NCBI GenBank assembly: GCA_963768715.1
Contig: CAVYJC010000004.1
Coordinates: 186,001 to 250,000 of the forward strand
DNA length: 64,000 nucleotides
DNA from: DATKEJ01 sp963768715
GTDB taxonomy: Bacteria > Bacteroidota > Rhodothermia > Rhodothermales > DATKEJ01
Direction of reading: 5' to 3'
Position 1 is the first letter of the stretch. Every line of letters starts with the position of its first letter. Shown piece by piece: positions 45,984 through 54,681 of this stretch. The position numbers and the translations under genes are program-made. The notes below the pieces were generated by a model that was not told the DNA's origin, did no database searches, and was given only the letters and a program-made list of their open reading frames with translations.

Positions 45984-47483
45984 ATGGCTCAGCCATCGCC
46001 CCTCATCCCCACGGAAGCTTCGACTCTCGGCGACCTCAAGGCGCATGGTTACAAACCCGTTTCGCTCAAAGACGAGCTGCGCCGGAACCTGATCGCCAAA
46101 ATCCGTAGTCGGGAGCCGGTCTTTCCGGGCATTCTCGGTTTCGACGAGTCCGTTATTCCCGAAATCCAGAACGCGATCCTCGCGCGACACGACTTTATCC
46201 TCCTCGGGCTTCGTGGCCAGGCCAAGAGCCGGCTGATCCGCATGCTCCCGAACCTGATGGACGAATACATCCCGGTGGTTCGCGGCACTGAGTTGAACGA
46301 CGATCCCTTCGCCCCGGTGTCACGAAAGGCACGTGAGATGGTCGCCGAGATGAAGGACGAAACGCCGATTGACTGGCTCCACCGGTCACGCCGCTTCGGT
46401 GAAAAGCTGGCAACCCCAGACACCACGATAGCGGATCTCATTGGTGATATCGATCCGATCAAGGCGGCGACCAGAAAGTTGACGTATGCCGACGAGGAGG
46501 TCATCCATTTCGGCATTATTCCACGGACGAATCGAGGCATATTCGCAGTGAACGAATTGCCCGATCTACGTCCGAGGATCCAAGTCGGCCTTCTGAACGT
46601 GCTCGAGGAACAGGATATCCAGATCAGGGGATTCGCCGTGCGCATCCCGCTCGACATCCTGCTCGTTTTTACGGCCAACCCCGAAGATTACACGAATCGG
46701 GGCAACATCATCACGCCGCTGAAGGACCGGATCGACAGCCAGATCATCACCCACTATCCGCGGACCATCGAGATCGGGATCGAAATAACGAAACAGGAGG
46801 CCTGGGAGGAGCGGGAAGGGCCCGTTTCCATCTCGGTTCCCTCGTATTTCCGGGAAATCATCGAGCAGGTCGCCTTCGAGGCCCGTGAGAGCGACTACGT
46901 GGATCAAAAGTCGGGCGTTTCGGTGCGTCTCACGCGTTCGGCCCTCGAGGATCTGATATCCGCCGCGGAGCGTCGGGCACTCGCCCATGGTGAAGACAAG
47001 ACCTGCGTCAGAATCTCGGATCTCCAGTTCGTCGAGCCGGCCATCACAGGCAAGGTGGAGTTGGTTTACGAGGGTGAGCAGGAAGGCGCTCAAAACGTCG
47101 CGCGCGTTCTGGTCGGACAGGCGGTGAAGAAGACGTTCGAGCGATATTTCCCTTCGCTTGGAAAACGCGGGGCCGAACGATCGCGCTATACAGAGATCCT
47201 CTCCTGGTTTGCTTCGGGAAACAATCTCGAGCTACTATCCGACCTCTCGTTCGCCGATTTCGACCGTCGTCTGCGGGCGGTTCCAGGCCTGGCCAACCTC
47301 GCCGAGGAGTTCATCGATTGCGGATCACGTGACGAGGTGCCCTCGGCGATGGAGTTTGTGCTCGAGGCGCTCCACCAGAACTCGCTCCTGGGGAAAGACC
47401 GCCTCGAAGGTCGGGCATCCTACACGGATATGATGGGATCGATGCTGTCGTCCATTGATCCGGAAGATGAGGATTATTCCTGA
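45984..47483 (+). CDS. AAA+ ATPase of the ChlI/MoxR-like group
   Basis: 499 residues from MAQPSPLIPTEASTLGDLKAHG; the frame is open from 45378, but that part is shadow of the preceding gene. The nucleotide site is FILLGLRGQAKSRLIRML (Walker A variant GLRGQAKS), with GIFAVNELPDLRPRIQVGLLNVLEEQDIQ as Walker B/sensor region and VFTANPEDYTNRGNII as sensor 1. Such proteins resemble magnesium chelatase subunit I and normally work with a VWA-domain partner. None is adjacent, and the downstream gene is convergent ilvE. Confidence 0.85.
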   Translation: MAQPSPLIPTEASTLGDLKAHGYKPVSLKDELRRNLIAKIRSREPVFPGILGFDESVIPEIQNAILARHDFILLGLRGQAKSRLIRMLPNLMDEYIPVVRGTELNDDPFAPVSRKAREMVAEMKDETPIDWLHRSRRFGEKLATPDTTIADLIGDIDPIKAATRKLTYADEEVIHFGIIPRTNRGIFAVNELPDLRPRIQVGLLNVLEEQDIQIRGFAVRIPLDILLVFTANPEDYTNRGNIITPLKDRIDSQIITHYPRTIEIGIEITKQEAWEEREGPVSISVPSYFREIIEQVAFEARESDYVDQKSGVSVRLTRSALEDLISAAERRALAHGEDKTCVRISDLQFVEPAITGKVELVYEGEQEGAQNVARVLVGQAVKKTFERYFPSLGKRGAERSRYTEILSWFASGNNLELLSDLSFADFDRRLRAVPGLANLAEEFIDCGSRDEVPSAMEFVLEALHQNSLLGKDRLEGRASYTDMMGSMLSSIDPEDEDYS

Positions 47484-47595
47484 TCTCCCTCCGAGGGGAA
47501 CGAATTGCCTGGTCTGAAAAGTCGACGATGCACCGAGACAATCGAGCGCCGCTCAGCCGAAAGTCTGGAAATAGCGTAAGGCCCGGGAAGTAGAA

Positions 47596-48540
47596 TCAGA
47601 CGCCGTCTCCGGCCACTTCCTCCTCGACGCGTGCAGGGATCGCGGTCAGCCACCCATGGGGATCGTTGCCTGCTTTCACGACATCGAAAAAGGCCGCCTG
47701 TATCTCCTTCGTGATTGGACCGCGCGATCCAGAACCGATTTTGTAGTGATCGACTGAACGAATCGGGGTTACCTCGGCAGCCGTTCCCGTGAAGAAAAGT
47801 TCATCGGCAATAATCAGCGCTTCCCTGGGAATCGCACGCTCGATCACCTCGTAGCCGCGACTGCGGGCGATGGTAATAATGGCGTCCCGCGTGATGCCTG
47901 GAAGGATCGAAAGCGACGTCGGCGCCGTGTAGATCACGCCATCACGGACGAGGAAGAGATTCTCACCGCTCCCCTCGGCAACATGACCATCGACACTGAG
48001 CATGATCCCTTCCGTAAAACCGTTCAGAACGGCATCCATCTTGACCAGACCGGCATTGAGGTAGTTGCCACCTGCCTTTGCCATTGCCGGAAACGTATTC
48101 GGCGCCATGCGGTGCCAGGAAGCCACCTCAACGTCGACACCACTTTCCAGGGCTTCGGGACCCAAATATGCGCCCCATTCCCATACGGCCACGAAGGTTT
48201 CCACCTTGTTCTTCAGCGGGTTCACGCCGAGGGAACCCGTGCCGCGAAAAATCACAGGCCGGATGTAGCACGATTGCAACCCACTCTCCTGAATCGTCTC
48301 GATGATGGCGTTTTCGAGTTCCTCAAGCGAATAGGGCACCTCCATCCGGTAAATCTTCGCCGAATCGTAGAGTCTCCGCATATGCTCGCGAAGTCTGAAA
48401 ATGCCAGACCCTCTCTCCGTGTCGTAGCACCGTATGCCTTCAAAAACAGACGTGCCGTAGTGAATCACGTGGGAAAGAACGTGTACGGAGGCCTCCTCAA
48501 ATGGAATGAGACGTCCGTTGTACCAGATTCGATGGTGCAT
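47596..48540 (-). CDS. ilvE: branched-chain amino acid aminotransferase
   Basis: 314 residues, PLP-dependent fold type IV. WYNGRLIPFEEASVHVLSH and HYGTSVFEGIRCYDTERG at the N-terminus, the PLP lysine in AKAGGNYLNAGLVKMDA, EGSGENLFLVRDGVIYTAP, and the C-terminal FFTGTAAEVTPIRSVD are typical. Interconverts Leu/Ile/Val and their keto acids. A 7-bp inverted repeat lies 69-87 bases upstream of the start. No other ilv or leu gene is here. Confidence 0.95.
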   Translation of the reverse strand: MHHRIWYNGRLIPFEEASVHVLSHVIHYGTSVFEGIRCYDTERGSGIFRLREHMRRLYDSAKIYRMEVPYSLEELENAIIETIQESGLQSCYIRPVIFRGTGSLGVNPLKNKVETFVAVWEWGAYLGPEALESGVDVEVASWHRMAPNTFPAMAKAGGNYLNAGLVKMDAVLNGFTEGIMLSVDGHVAEGSGENLFLVRDGVIYTAPTSLSILPGITRDAIITIARSRGYEVIERAIPREALIIADELFFTGTAAEVTPIRSVDHYKIGSGSRGPITKEIQAAFFDVVKAGNDPHGWLTAIPARVEEEVAGDGV

Positions 48541-48608
48541 GCCTTTGCTGTTTATCGATGAACGGCCTGCTTCTTATATGCCATTATATCGCGTCAGTTG
48601 AAGATAAC

Positions 48609-48627
48609 GTTCCATCGAGTATGGAAC
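48609..48627. promoter_or_regulatory. perfect inverted repeat upstream of ilvE
   Basis: GTTCCAT-CGAGT-ATGGAAC, 7-bp arms with a 5-base loop, 69-87 bases before the ilvE start. It could be an operator or an RNA hairpin; nothing decides between these. Confidence 0.35.
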
Positions 48628-48653
48628 GAACCGATCGACGCGAGCAGCTCACG

Positions 48654-48784
48654 TCAAACTTCAAACAACAAACTTGAACCGACCTAGGAGGGCTCAGAAC
48701 TTGCAGTGTTCCACTTGCAGAGCCGCAACCTGCCAAGTGGGACGAAACCCAAAGTTCGCCGTTTGGTGTTTGGTGTTTGGTGTT
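48654..48784. repeat. two heptad tandem tracts between ilvE and the GT2 gene
   Basis: TCAAACT, TCAAACA, ACAAACT, TGAACCG run in 7-base steps from 48654 to 48681. GTTTGGT then occurs three times plus GTT from 48761 to 48784. The two tracts have different unit sequences but the same period. Confidence 0.8.
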
Positions 48785-48789
48785 AGTCC

Positions 48790-49548
48790 CTACCTGTCGA
48801 AAACGTATCGCCCCAACAGCCACAGAATACGGACCGAAGCTTTGATCGTACCTGTCAGCGTGCCGGTAACCTTCGAGTTGCCGATCCGCTTTCTGTAGGA
48901 CACGGGTACTTCCGTGCAACGCAAACCGGCTTGGACCGCCTTGATCTGCATCTCGACGGTCCACCCGAAACGCATTTCTTCCATTTTCAGGGCGACCAGA
49001 GCATCGTAGCGAATGGCGCGGAATGGTCCGAGATCGGTGAATCGAACGCCAGAAACAAGCCGGATCACCGCACACGCCAGCCGGTTTCCGACGGCCGCCT
49101 GCGGAAGCAGGGATCCGGGCTCGCTGGACCCCGTGATACGGGATCCGATGACGAGATCCGCCCGACCTTCAAGGATCGGCTCAACGACGGACGGCAATTC
49201 CTCAGCAAAATCGGCTCTATCGCCATCCAGAAAGACGACGATGTCGGGAGGATCCGAAGACAAATGCTCGATTCCACGTCGGCACGCCCAACCGTAGCCC
49301 GGACGGTCCTCGCGCAGCACGACGGCTCCGGCGTCGCGCGCCGCATGGCTCGTTGCGTCGTCCGAGACGTTGTCGACCACAATCACTTCCCGAAGCATGT
49401 CCCGGGGGAGATCCGAGACAACGAGGCCAATTGAGGAGGCTTCGTTCCGGGCCGGGATTATCACCGAAATGACCGGCTTCCGGCCAAAGGGCTGCGGTCC
49501 AGCGGCCGGCGGCGAGTCAGCTGCCATCGCCTTCCTTGTCTTGCGCAT
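48790..49548 (-). CDS. family 2 glycosyltransferase (DPM1/polyprenyl-phosphate type)
   Basis: 252 residues from 49548, or 245 from the ATG at 49527. GT-A fold motifs: ISVIIPARNEASSIGLVV, EVIVVDNVSDDATSH, the DxD-like DIVVFLDGDRADF, and DLGPFRAIRYDALVAL, RFGWTVEMQIKAVQAGL and PVSYRKRIGNSKVTGT. These match dolichyl/undecaprenyl-phosphate sugar transferases without the C-terminal membrane domain. The start overlaps the end of the DUF4249 gene by up to 32 bases, so it is read from the same transcript. Confidence 0.88.
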   Translation of the reverse strand: MRKTRKAMAADSPPAAGPQPFGRKPVISVIIPARNEASSIGLVVSDLPRDMLREVIVVDNVSDDATSHAARDAGAVVLREDRPGYGWACRRGIEHLSSDPPDIVVFLDGDRADFAEELPSVVEPILEGRADLVIGSRITGSSEPGSLLPQAAVGNRLACAVIRLVSGVRFTDLGPFRAIRYDALVALKMEEMRFGWTVEMQIKAVQAGLRCTEVPVSYRKRIGNSKVTGTLTGTIKASVRILWLLGRYVFDR

Positions 49549-50401
49549 CGATCAGGCCGAGCTCGCGGACGTATAGAGAATCGAGGACCCACGTAGCCCT
49601 ATCCATCGCGGCGGATCCGAAAAAGCCAAACCCGTTGGTAACGTTCGTCTCCACAACGCCAGGCTCACCAATCGGCCAGTCGTCGCTCAGAAGGCGGAGT
49701 TCGATCGAAAGTGCATGAAGCGTCACGGCGTCATTCGTCGTGAGGCCGAGGCGCTCCAGGATTTTCGATTTGTCGCGTGTCAAACGGACAATGACGCGCC
49801 AGCCCGACTCCTCCGGCACTCCCACGACAGTGTAGGGCAGCTTGACCTCGAGCGGTACGGAGAGCGTGCCGAACGTGACTGCGTAGTTGACGACGACGTG
49901 CTCCGGCGCCCTGGTGACACCGTTGAAAAGGAGTCCCTGCTCCAGCCAACCGATGAAAGAGTGATCAGGCCGGCGAACAGACAACGCGGGAACATCCGGC
50001 ACGGTCGTAACGGCCGTCGTGGTGGCGCCGTCGGATCGACGGATCTCTATTCGGTACGACCGGCCCCGGATCGGCCGAAACCTCCCGAAATACAGGAGCC
50101 CGGTGCCTCCGTCGACCAGGTCCACGAGCGAATCCGACCAGGCCAGCACCTGGCCCGACGTCAAGTCGATCGTCTCGACCGAAGCAACGTCAAGCACGAC
50201 AGGGCCCAGCTCGGGATTGCTTCGGGTCGGCTCAATCCGAACGTACTGCGTGTCTGCGTCGGCATCGAGAAATCCGAAGATCGCGTAGTAGCTCGTTGAT
50301 TCGGCAAACGGCTCAATGGAATTGTCGCAGCCGGCAACCGTGAATGCGAGAACAAGTCCCCCGACGAAGAGAGCCGCGCTATGTGACATCGTCATCCGCA
50401 T
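49517..50401 (-). CDS. DUF4249-family lipoprotein
   Basis: 294 residues. Signal peptide with lipobox TVAGC around residue 25, then DNSIEPFAESTSYYAIFGFLDAD, YRIEIRRSDGATTTAVTTVPDVP, and the typical C-terminal NVTNGFGFFGSAAMDRATWVLD. DUF4249 proteins are outer-membrane lipoproteins that accompany TonB-dependent receptors in Bacteroidota; their exact role is unproven. It begins directly after the receptor's stop (50402), and the GT2 gene overlaps its end. Confidence 0.85.
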   Translation of the reverse strand: MRMTMSHSAALFVGGLVLAFTVAGCDNSIEPFAESTSYYAIFGFLDADADTQYVRIEPTRSNPELGPVVLDVASVETIDLTSGQVLAWSDSLVDLVDGGTGLLYFGRFRPIRGRSYRIEIRRSDGATTTAVTTVPDVPALSVRRPDHSFIGWLEQGLLFNGVTRAPEHVVVNYAVTFGTLSVPLEVKLPYTVVGVPEESGWRVIVRLTRDKSKILERLGLTTNDAVTLHALSIELRLLSDDWPIGEPGVVETNVTNGFGFFGSAAMDRATWVLDSLYVRELGLIDAQDKEGDGS

Positions 50402-52627
50402 CTATCGCAGCTCGGCCTTGATGCCGACCATTGGAATGATCGGCAGTTGGTCAACCCGCCGCTGTGCAAAGAGATCGAAGTAGAAGATGTTGTTTCGATC
50501 GTAGGCGTTCAGGAGGCCGGCCTGCACCGTCCCTGCGAAGCGCGGTGTTTCAAATCGTCGTTCGAGCGTAACGTCGAGCCGGTGGTAAGACGGCAGCCTG
50601 CCTTTGAACGGCTCGTCGTAGAGTATCTCGACCCGGCCCTCGGCATCATGAAACGAATCGTCGGCAGTGCTCAGGTCGACAGCATTGAAGAAACCCTCGA
50701 TACGTGTGAACGGAAAGCCTGAACCGTACTCCCAGCGAATTCCAAGCGAGTAGGGGCCTTTTACGATGCGCCCTATCAAATTGAGATGATGACGTCGGTC
50801 GTGCGGCGGGCGAAACGAGAAGGGCGTCGAATCGGAGGCCGAACTGACGTTGTACTCCACCGACGAGAGACCGTACCCGACGTACGCGTAAAAGAACGGA
50901 CGGGTGATTTCAGCGTGCAGGTCTACGCCCTTGACCGTCCCGTCCGCCTGGCGAAGACCGGTCGAACCGGTGAAAACCGTGAGGTTTGACAGGTCCTTAA
51001 AGTAGCCTTCGACTCCAAAGCCGAGCCAGGGATACAGCGATGACTCCCATCCTGTGATCGCGTGGATGGCCATTGGCACGTCTTTGTTTTGGGGACTGCC
51101 CGTCCATGCCGTGAAAACCCCTCCGACGTCTCGCTGGTCGTTCAGTCCGACGATCTCCTGCCGGTACACGCCCCAGGCAGCCGTCAACTTCTGCTTCGTG
51201 TGGGGCCCGAAGGGCAGCCAGCTCATGCGTAACCGCGGCTCCAGCGACGTCCTCGATTTACTCGGGAAACTGTGAAAGCGCAGACCCGGTCGAATCTCGA
51301 GTGATTGGTTCACCTGCAGCCGGGATTCGATGTAGCCGCCTCCTTCGATGTCTGATTCGCGATTCTGATCGGCGCCTTCGAGAGAGAAATCGAAGTCGTA
51401 GGAGTGGACGAAGATGCCGAAGTTCAGGTCCATTTGCCCCAGCAGATACGCAAAATTGATCTCGCCGTCGAAGCCGTTTACGGATGCCTTTCTGAGCAAG
51501 GCGCCTTCCGGACCAAACTCCGACTTGAGAGAGGTGACGGCGACCGCCATCTCGGTCAGGACGGGATATTCTTCGGGCAGATAGATGTAGCGCGCGCCGT
51601 ATGCCAGATTCTCCCAGTAGATTCGGAGGTCATCGCTACCATTTCCTGTGAGGGTTCCCTCATCGAATGTATGCAGAGCGGTCGCTGAGGCACTCGAAGT
51701 GGTGTTGAGATAGGCATGCACCTTCAGAAACTGATCTCCGAACTGATAAGGAAGCTGCCGGCTGATGAGATCGGGCGCCACGTTCTGGATGACCGACTGC
51801 CGCACCGACCCGATAAACGAGACCTTCCCGGGAGAGAGAGGGCCCTCGAGTCTGACCGAAGTCAAGAAAGGAGCCACGGAGGCGGAGCCCGTGTATCGCT
51901 GCTTGTTTCCATTCCTGGCCGCCACGTCGATAACCGACGAAAGTCTGCCTCCAAACTTCGCACCGAAACCACCTGCGTAGACGTCGGCCCGTCCGATAAT
52001 GTCACCGGGAAAGGCCGAAAAGAACCCGATAATGTGAAACGGCTGGTAGATCGGGATTCCGTCGATAAGGACCAGATTCTGCGTCGGCGTTCCGCCACGA
52101 ACGTAGAGCTGCCCGCCGCGGTCCCCCGCCGTCACCACGCCCGGCATCGTGAGCATGTATCCAGCCAGATCGGTGTTTACATCGGGCATCGGAATGCGGG
52201 CCAGATCCGCAGGCCGGATGCTCGTCAAGCCGGACACACCATTGCGTAACGAGCCCCCCAGATCGCCCTCGACGACGACTTCCCGCATACCGGCATCACC
52301 GAAATCGAGTTCGATCTGGCGATGTACGACCTCCCCCGGCCCCAACTCGAGCGTCTCACGGTAGCTCGCGTACCCGATGAAAGACACGGTCAGGACATAC
52401 GTCCCGGGGTTGAGTGTCCCGATCACATAGAATCCTGACGGATCGGTAATCATTCCGGTCAGCTCGCCCCTGTCGTTCCTCATGCTCACGTGAGCACCGA
52501 CGAGAGGGTTACCTGTCTCCCGCTCCGTGACCTTCCCCTTGATGGCTGCTGTCTGGGCACATACCTCGCCCGCCAAGCCGGCAAGGAATAGCAGCAACAC
52601 GGCACATCGTGCGACAACCGACATCAT
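50402..52627 (-). CDS. TonB-dependent receptor with carboxypeptidase-like domain (paralog A)
   Basis: 741 residues. Signal peptide ARCAVLLLFLAGLAGEVCAQ, then the beta-sandwich IKGKVTERETGNPLVGAHVSM, then the plug (REVVVEGDLGGSLRNGVSGL, MPGVVTAGDRGGQLYVRGGT, DGIPIYQPFHIIGFFSAFPG, FGGRLSSVIDV). The barrel ends GIKAELR. DRGGQ-x-RGG and the QPFHI loop are shared with the receptor at 55723, marking them as close paralogs. It is paired with the DUF4249 gene immediately downstream. Substrate unknown. Confidence 0.93.
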   Translation of the reverse strand: MMSVVARCAVLLLFLAGLAGEVCAQTAAIKGKVTERETGNPLVGAHVSMRNDRGELTGMITDPSGFYVIGTLNPGTYVLTVSFIGYASYRETLELGPGEVVHRQIELDFGDAGMREVVVEGDLGGSLRNGVSGLTSIRPADLARIPMPDVNTDLAGYMLTMPGVVTAGDRGGQLYVRGGTPTQNLVLIDGIPIYQPFHIIGFFSAFPGDIIGRADVYAGGFGAKFGGRLSSVIDVAARNGNKQRYTGSASVAPFLTSVRLEGPLSPGKVSFIGSVRQSVIQNVAPDLISRQLPYQFGDQFLKVHAYLNTTSSASATALHTFDEGTLTGNGSDDLRIYWENLAYGARYIYLPEEYPVLTEMAVAVTSLKSEFGPEGALLRKASVNGFDGEINFAYLLGQMDLNFGIFVHSYDFDFSLEGADQNRESDIEGGGYIESRLQVNQSLEIRPGLRFHSFPSKSRTSLEPRLRMSWLPFGPHTKQKLTAAWGVYRQEIVGLNDQRDVGGVFTAWTGSPQNKDVPMAIHAITGWESSLYPWLGFGVEGYFKDLSNLTVFTGSTGLRQADGTVKGVDLHAEITRPFFYAYVGYGLSSVEYNVSSASDSTPFSFRPPHDRRHHLNLIGRIVKGPYSLGIRWEYGSGFPFTRIEGFFNAVDLSTADDSFHDAEGRVEILYDEPFKGRLPSYHRLDVTLERRFETPRFAGTVQAGLLNAYDRNNIFYFDLFAQRRVDQLPIIPMVGIKAELR

Positions 52628-52794
52628 CGTAAGTTAGCAAGGGGTTAGCCGGTAAGAATAGCGACTCCTTCAAGGGCGGGAAAGGTACGTCTGCGTACCC
52701 CCAAAGTTCACCGCGCGCCGGGGCCGGGAACAACTGGCGTGGAAGGGAATTTGCCAACACGCAAACCGCCGGGGCGAAATAACATCTTGGAAAC

Positions 52795-53175
52795 GTGAAG
52801 CAGCGACGTCAGCTCAAAATCTTTCTCGCGGTGTTCGCCGTCATCTTCGTGGCGGTTGTCCTCAGCGATGCGCTCGATCTGTTCACGAACAAAGACTGGT
52901 CTGAGATTCCGCACGGAAACCACAGCCACTTCGTTCCCAACCATCGTGATGAAGGCGTTTCGGCGAGCGATTGCCCGCAGCGTCCACCGGGAAAGAACGA
53001 AATGCTGTCGAGCCAATGTCAGATGATCCAACTGGTGGTCATCGATGGAACGACGCATTACGTCCCGACTGATCACAATCCCAACGTTCCGCCCGACCGT
53101 TTCCCCACCCGTCCGCCCGGCTCAGGGGTGATTATCACACCTGATGGTGAGCTTGCGGCGGCCGGATCGCACTAA
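52795..53175 (+). CDS. small membrane-anchored His/Pro-rich protein, function unknown
   Basis: 126 residues with a GTG start. One N-terminal membrane helix (KIFLAVFAVIFVAVVLSDAL) with basic residues before it, then a hydrophilic region rich in His, Pro and Asn (HGNHSHFVPNHRDEG, TDHNPNVPPDRFPTRPPG) with two Cys. It might bind metal, but no family is recognised. Its stop overlaps the next frame (ATG at 53144). It is divergent from the receptor at 52627. Confidence 0.55.
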   Translation: MKQRRQLKIFLAVFAVIFVAVVLSDALDLFTNKDWSEIPHGNHSHFVPNHRDEGVSASDCPQRPPGKNEMLSSQCQMIQLVVIDGTTHYVPTDHNPNVPPDRFPTRPPGSGVIITPDGELAAAGSH

Positions 53176-53800
53176 CGCAGGCCTCGTGAGGCTTCTCGTC
53201 TGGACAATGTTCGCAGCGCTATTGGCGGGGTGCGGCACACATGAGACCGCGCCCGTCGACGGTCAGACGTCCGCTCCGGCGGTCCGTCGAAACGCGGATC
53301 AGTTGAGCCCGGAGGAAACGGTCAAGAAGCTGGTCAGCGCCTACCTGAACAAGCGATTGGGCGAATATTATGATCTCGTCGCGACGGTAGACAAGAAGGC
53401 GAAATCTCTCGATTCGCTGCAGAGTGAGTTCGCACCCAGCAGCTCCGACCTGGTGACCGATTACCTGTTCCAGTATACTCGCTTCAAGATTGACAGCTCC
53501 TCGGTGGACGGCGACACGGCGCTCGTGTACGTAACGGCTTTGTCTCCTAACCTCCGCAGCGTGGTCAAAGAGGCCACGGTCGTCGAAAGGAGTCTTGGCC
53601 AGGACTCCGACATGGCTACCAAGATGTCACTGCTCCATGAACGCCTTCGGATAAGTGGGGGCCCAAGTGCCGAAAACCATTCGACATATTTCCTTGTGCG
53701 AGAGCCCCAGGGGTGGCGGGCCGTCATCGGATGGGCCGATCAGAAGGCGTTTGAAGAGCAGATGCGTTCGGCAGACTCGACTCATTCCGGTGGAACATAG
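53144..53800 (+). CDS. lipoprotein of unknown function
   Basis: Lipobox ALLAGC at about residue 29 counted from the ATG at 53144. A GTG at 53186 (MRLLVWTMFAALLAGCG as read) gives a more usual signal-peptide length and starts 10 bases after the previous stop. The mature part is helical at first (LSPEETVKKLVSAYLNKRLGEYYDLV) then mixed (STYFLVREPQGWRAVIGW), like small NTF2-type or DUF4878-like lipoproteins, but I cannot assign it. The 3' end overlaps the convergent DUF4249 gene by 19 bases. Confidence 0.6.
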   Translation: MVSLRRPDRTNAGLVRLLVWTMFAALLAGCGTHETAPVDGQTSAPAVRRNADQLSPEETVKKLVSAYLNKRLGEYYDLVATVDKKAKSLDSLQSEFAPSSSDLVTDYLFQYTRFKIDSSSVDGDTALVYVTALSPNLRSVVKEATVVERSLGQDSDMATKMSLLHERLRISGGPSAENHSTYFLVREPQGWRAVIGWADQKAFEEQMRSADSTHSGGT

Positions 53801-54681
53801 CCGAGCGCGTTGAGCGCTGCGGTATCAGGTGTCCACGTCCTGACGCCTCTTGCCACCGAGCCCCAGAAGCCGAAACCGTTCTCGACATTGGTAAGCGCAC
53901 CAGGCTGACCGAAAACATCCGGGTCGAACTCACCGACCGGCGCTTTCCAGTCTTCATCGAGAGACGTGAACTCCATTTCCACCGTCGACAACTCGAGCGG
54001 AAGCAAACTGTCGACGCCAAGCTGCTGTCGCACGAAATCGAGGTCGCGCTTCAGGTTTACCGTGACTTTCCACCCGTTGGGGGTCCTCCGGCCTGCCCTG
54101 CCGTAATCGATTTCGATCGGGTCGCATGAGAACGACCCAACCGGCTTCGCGCAGTAGACGACCACGATCTTGTCCGGAACTCCGGCGTCCGGCCAGACCA
54201 AGGCTTGGGTTACGCTGTCGGCCGTGATGCGAGCCGGCTCTCCGACCGGCGGACCGAGGTAGGGTACGGTCGTCTCAGCGGTCGACTCGGCGCCATCAGA
54301 CCGCCGAATCACCAGACGATAGCGATGGCCCTCCCGAACGACGAAACGCGCGTTGAAAATGTGGCCGTAAGTGCCGTCGTCGAGCTGCTGCAGTGAATGC
54401 GTCCATCGGACCGGCGCATTCGTGGTCAGATCCATCGATGTGACGACGGCGTCGATCTCCGCATGGGGTACGGCGGAAGACGTAATGTTCTCCGGGCTTC
54501 GTCGCACGGCGATAACCCGAACGGAATGATCGATGTCGAATGCGTTCAAATAGCCGTAGACCGTGAAGTGCTTGCCTGACGCAAAGGGATCGATCAGAGA
54601 ATCTTCACAGCCCGCGAGAAGGAGGCATTCAATCAGAAGAATCAGGGGAAACGGCCTCAGCATGGGACATTGCTCCGTCAA
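53782..54681 (-). CDS. DUF4249-family lipoprotein (tandem copy 2)
   Basis: 299 residues. Lipobox LLLAGC, then EDSLIDPFASGKHFTVYGYLNAF, YRLVIRRSDGAESTAETTVPYLG and the conserved end NVENGFGFWGSVARGVRTW. It is clearly homologous to its immediate upstream neighbour (54678-55577), same length and same block order. Its start overlaps that gene's stop by 4 bases. It belongs to the receptor operon starting at 58005. Confidence 0.85.
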   Translation of the reverse strand: MTEQCPMLRPFPLILLIECLLLAGCEDSLIDPFASGKHFTVYGYLNAFDIDHSVRVIAVRRSPENITSSAVPHAEIDAVVTSMDLTTNAPVRWTHSLQQLDDGTYGHIFNARFVVREGHRYRLVIRRSDGAESTAETTVPYLGPPVGEPARITADSVTQALVWPDAGVPDKIVVVYCAKPVGSFSCDPIEIDYGRAGRRTPNGWKVTVNLKRDLDFVRQQLGVDSLLPLELSTVEMEFTSLDEDWKAPVGEFDPDVFGQPGALTNVENGFGFWGSVARGVRTWTPDTAALNALGYVPPE

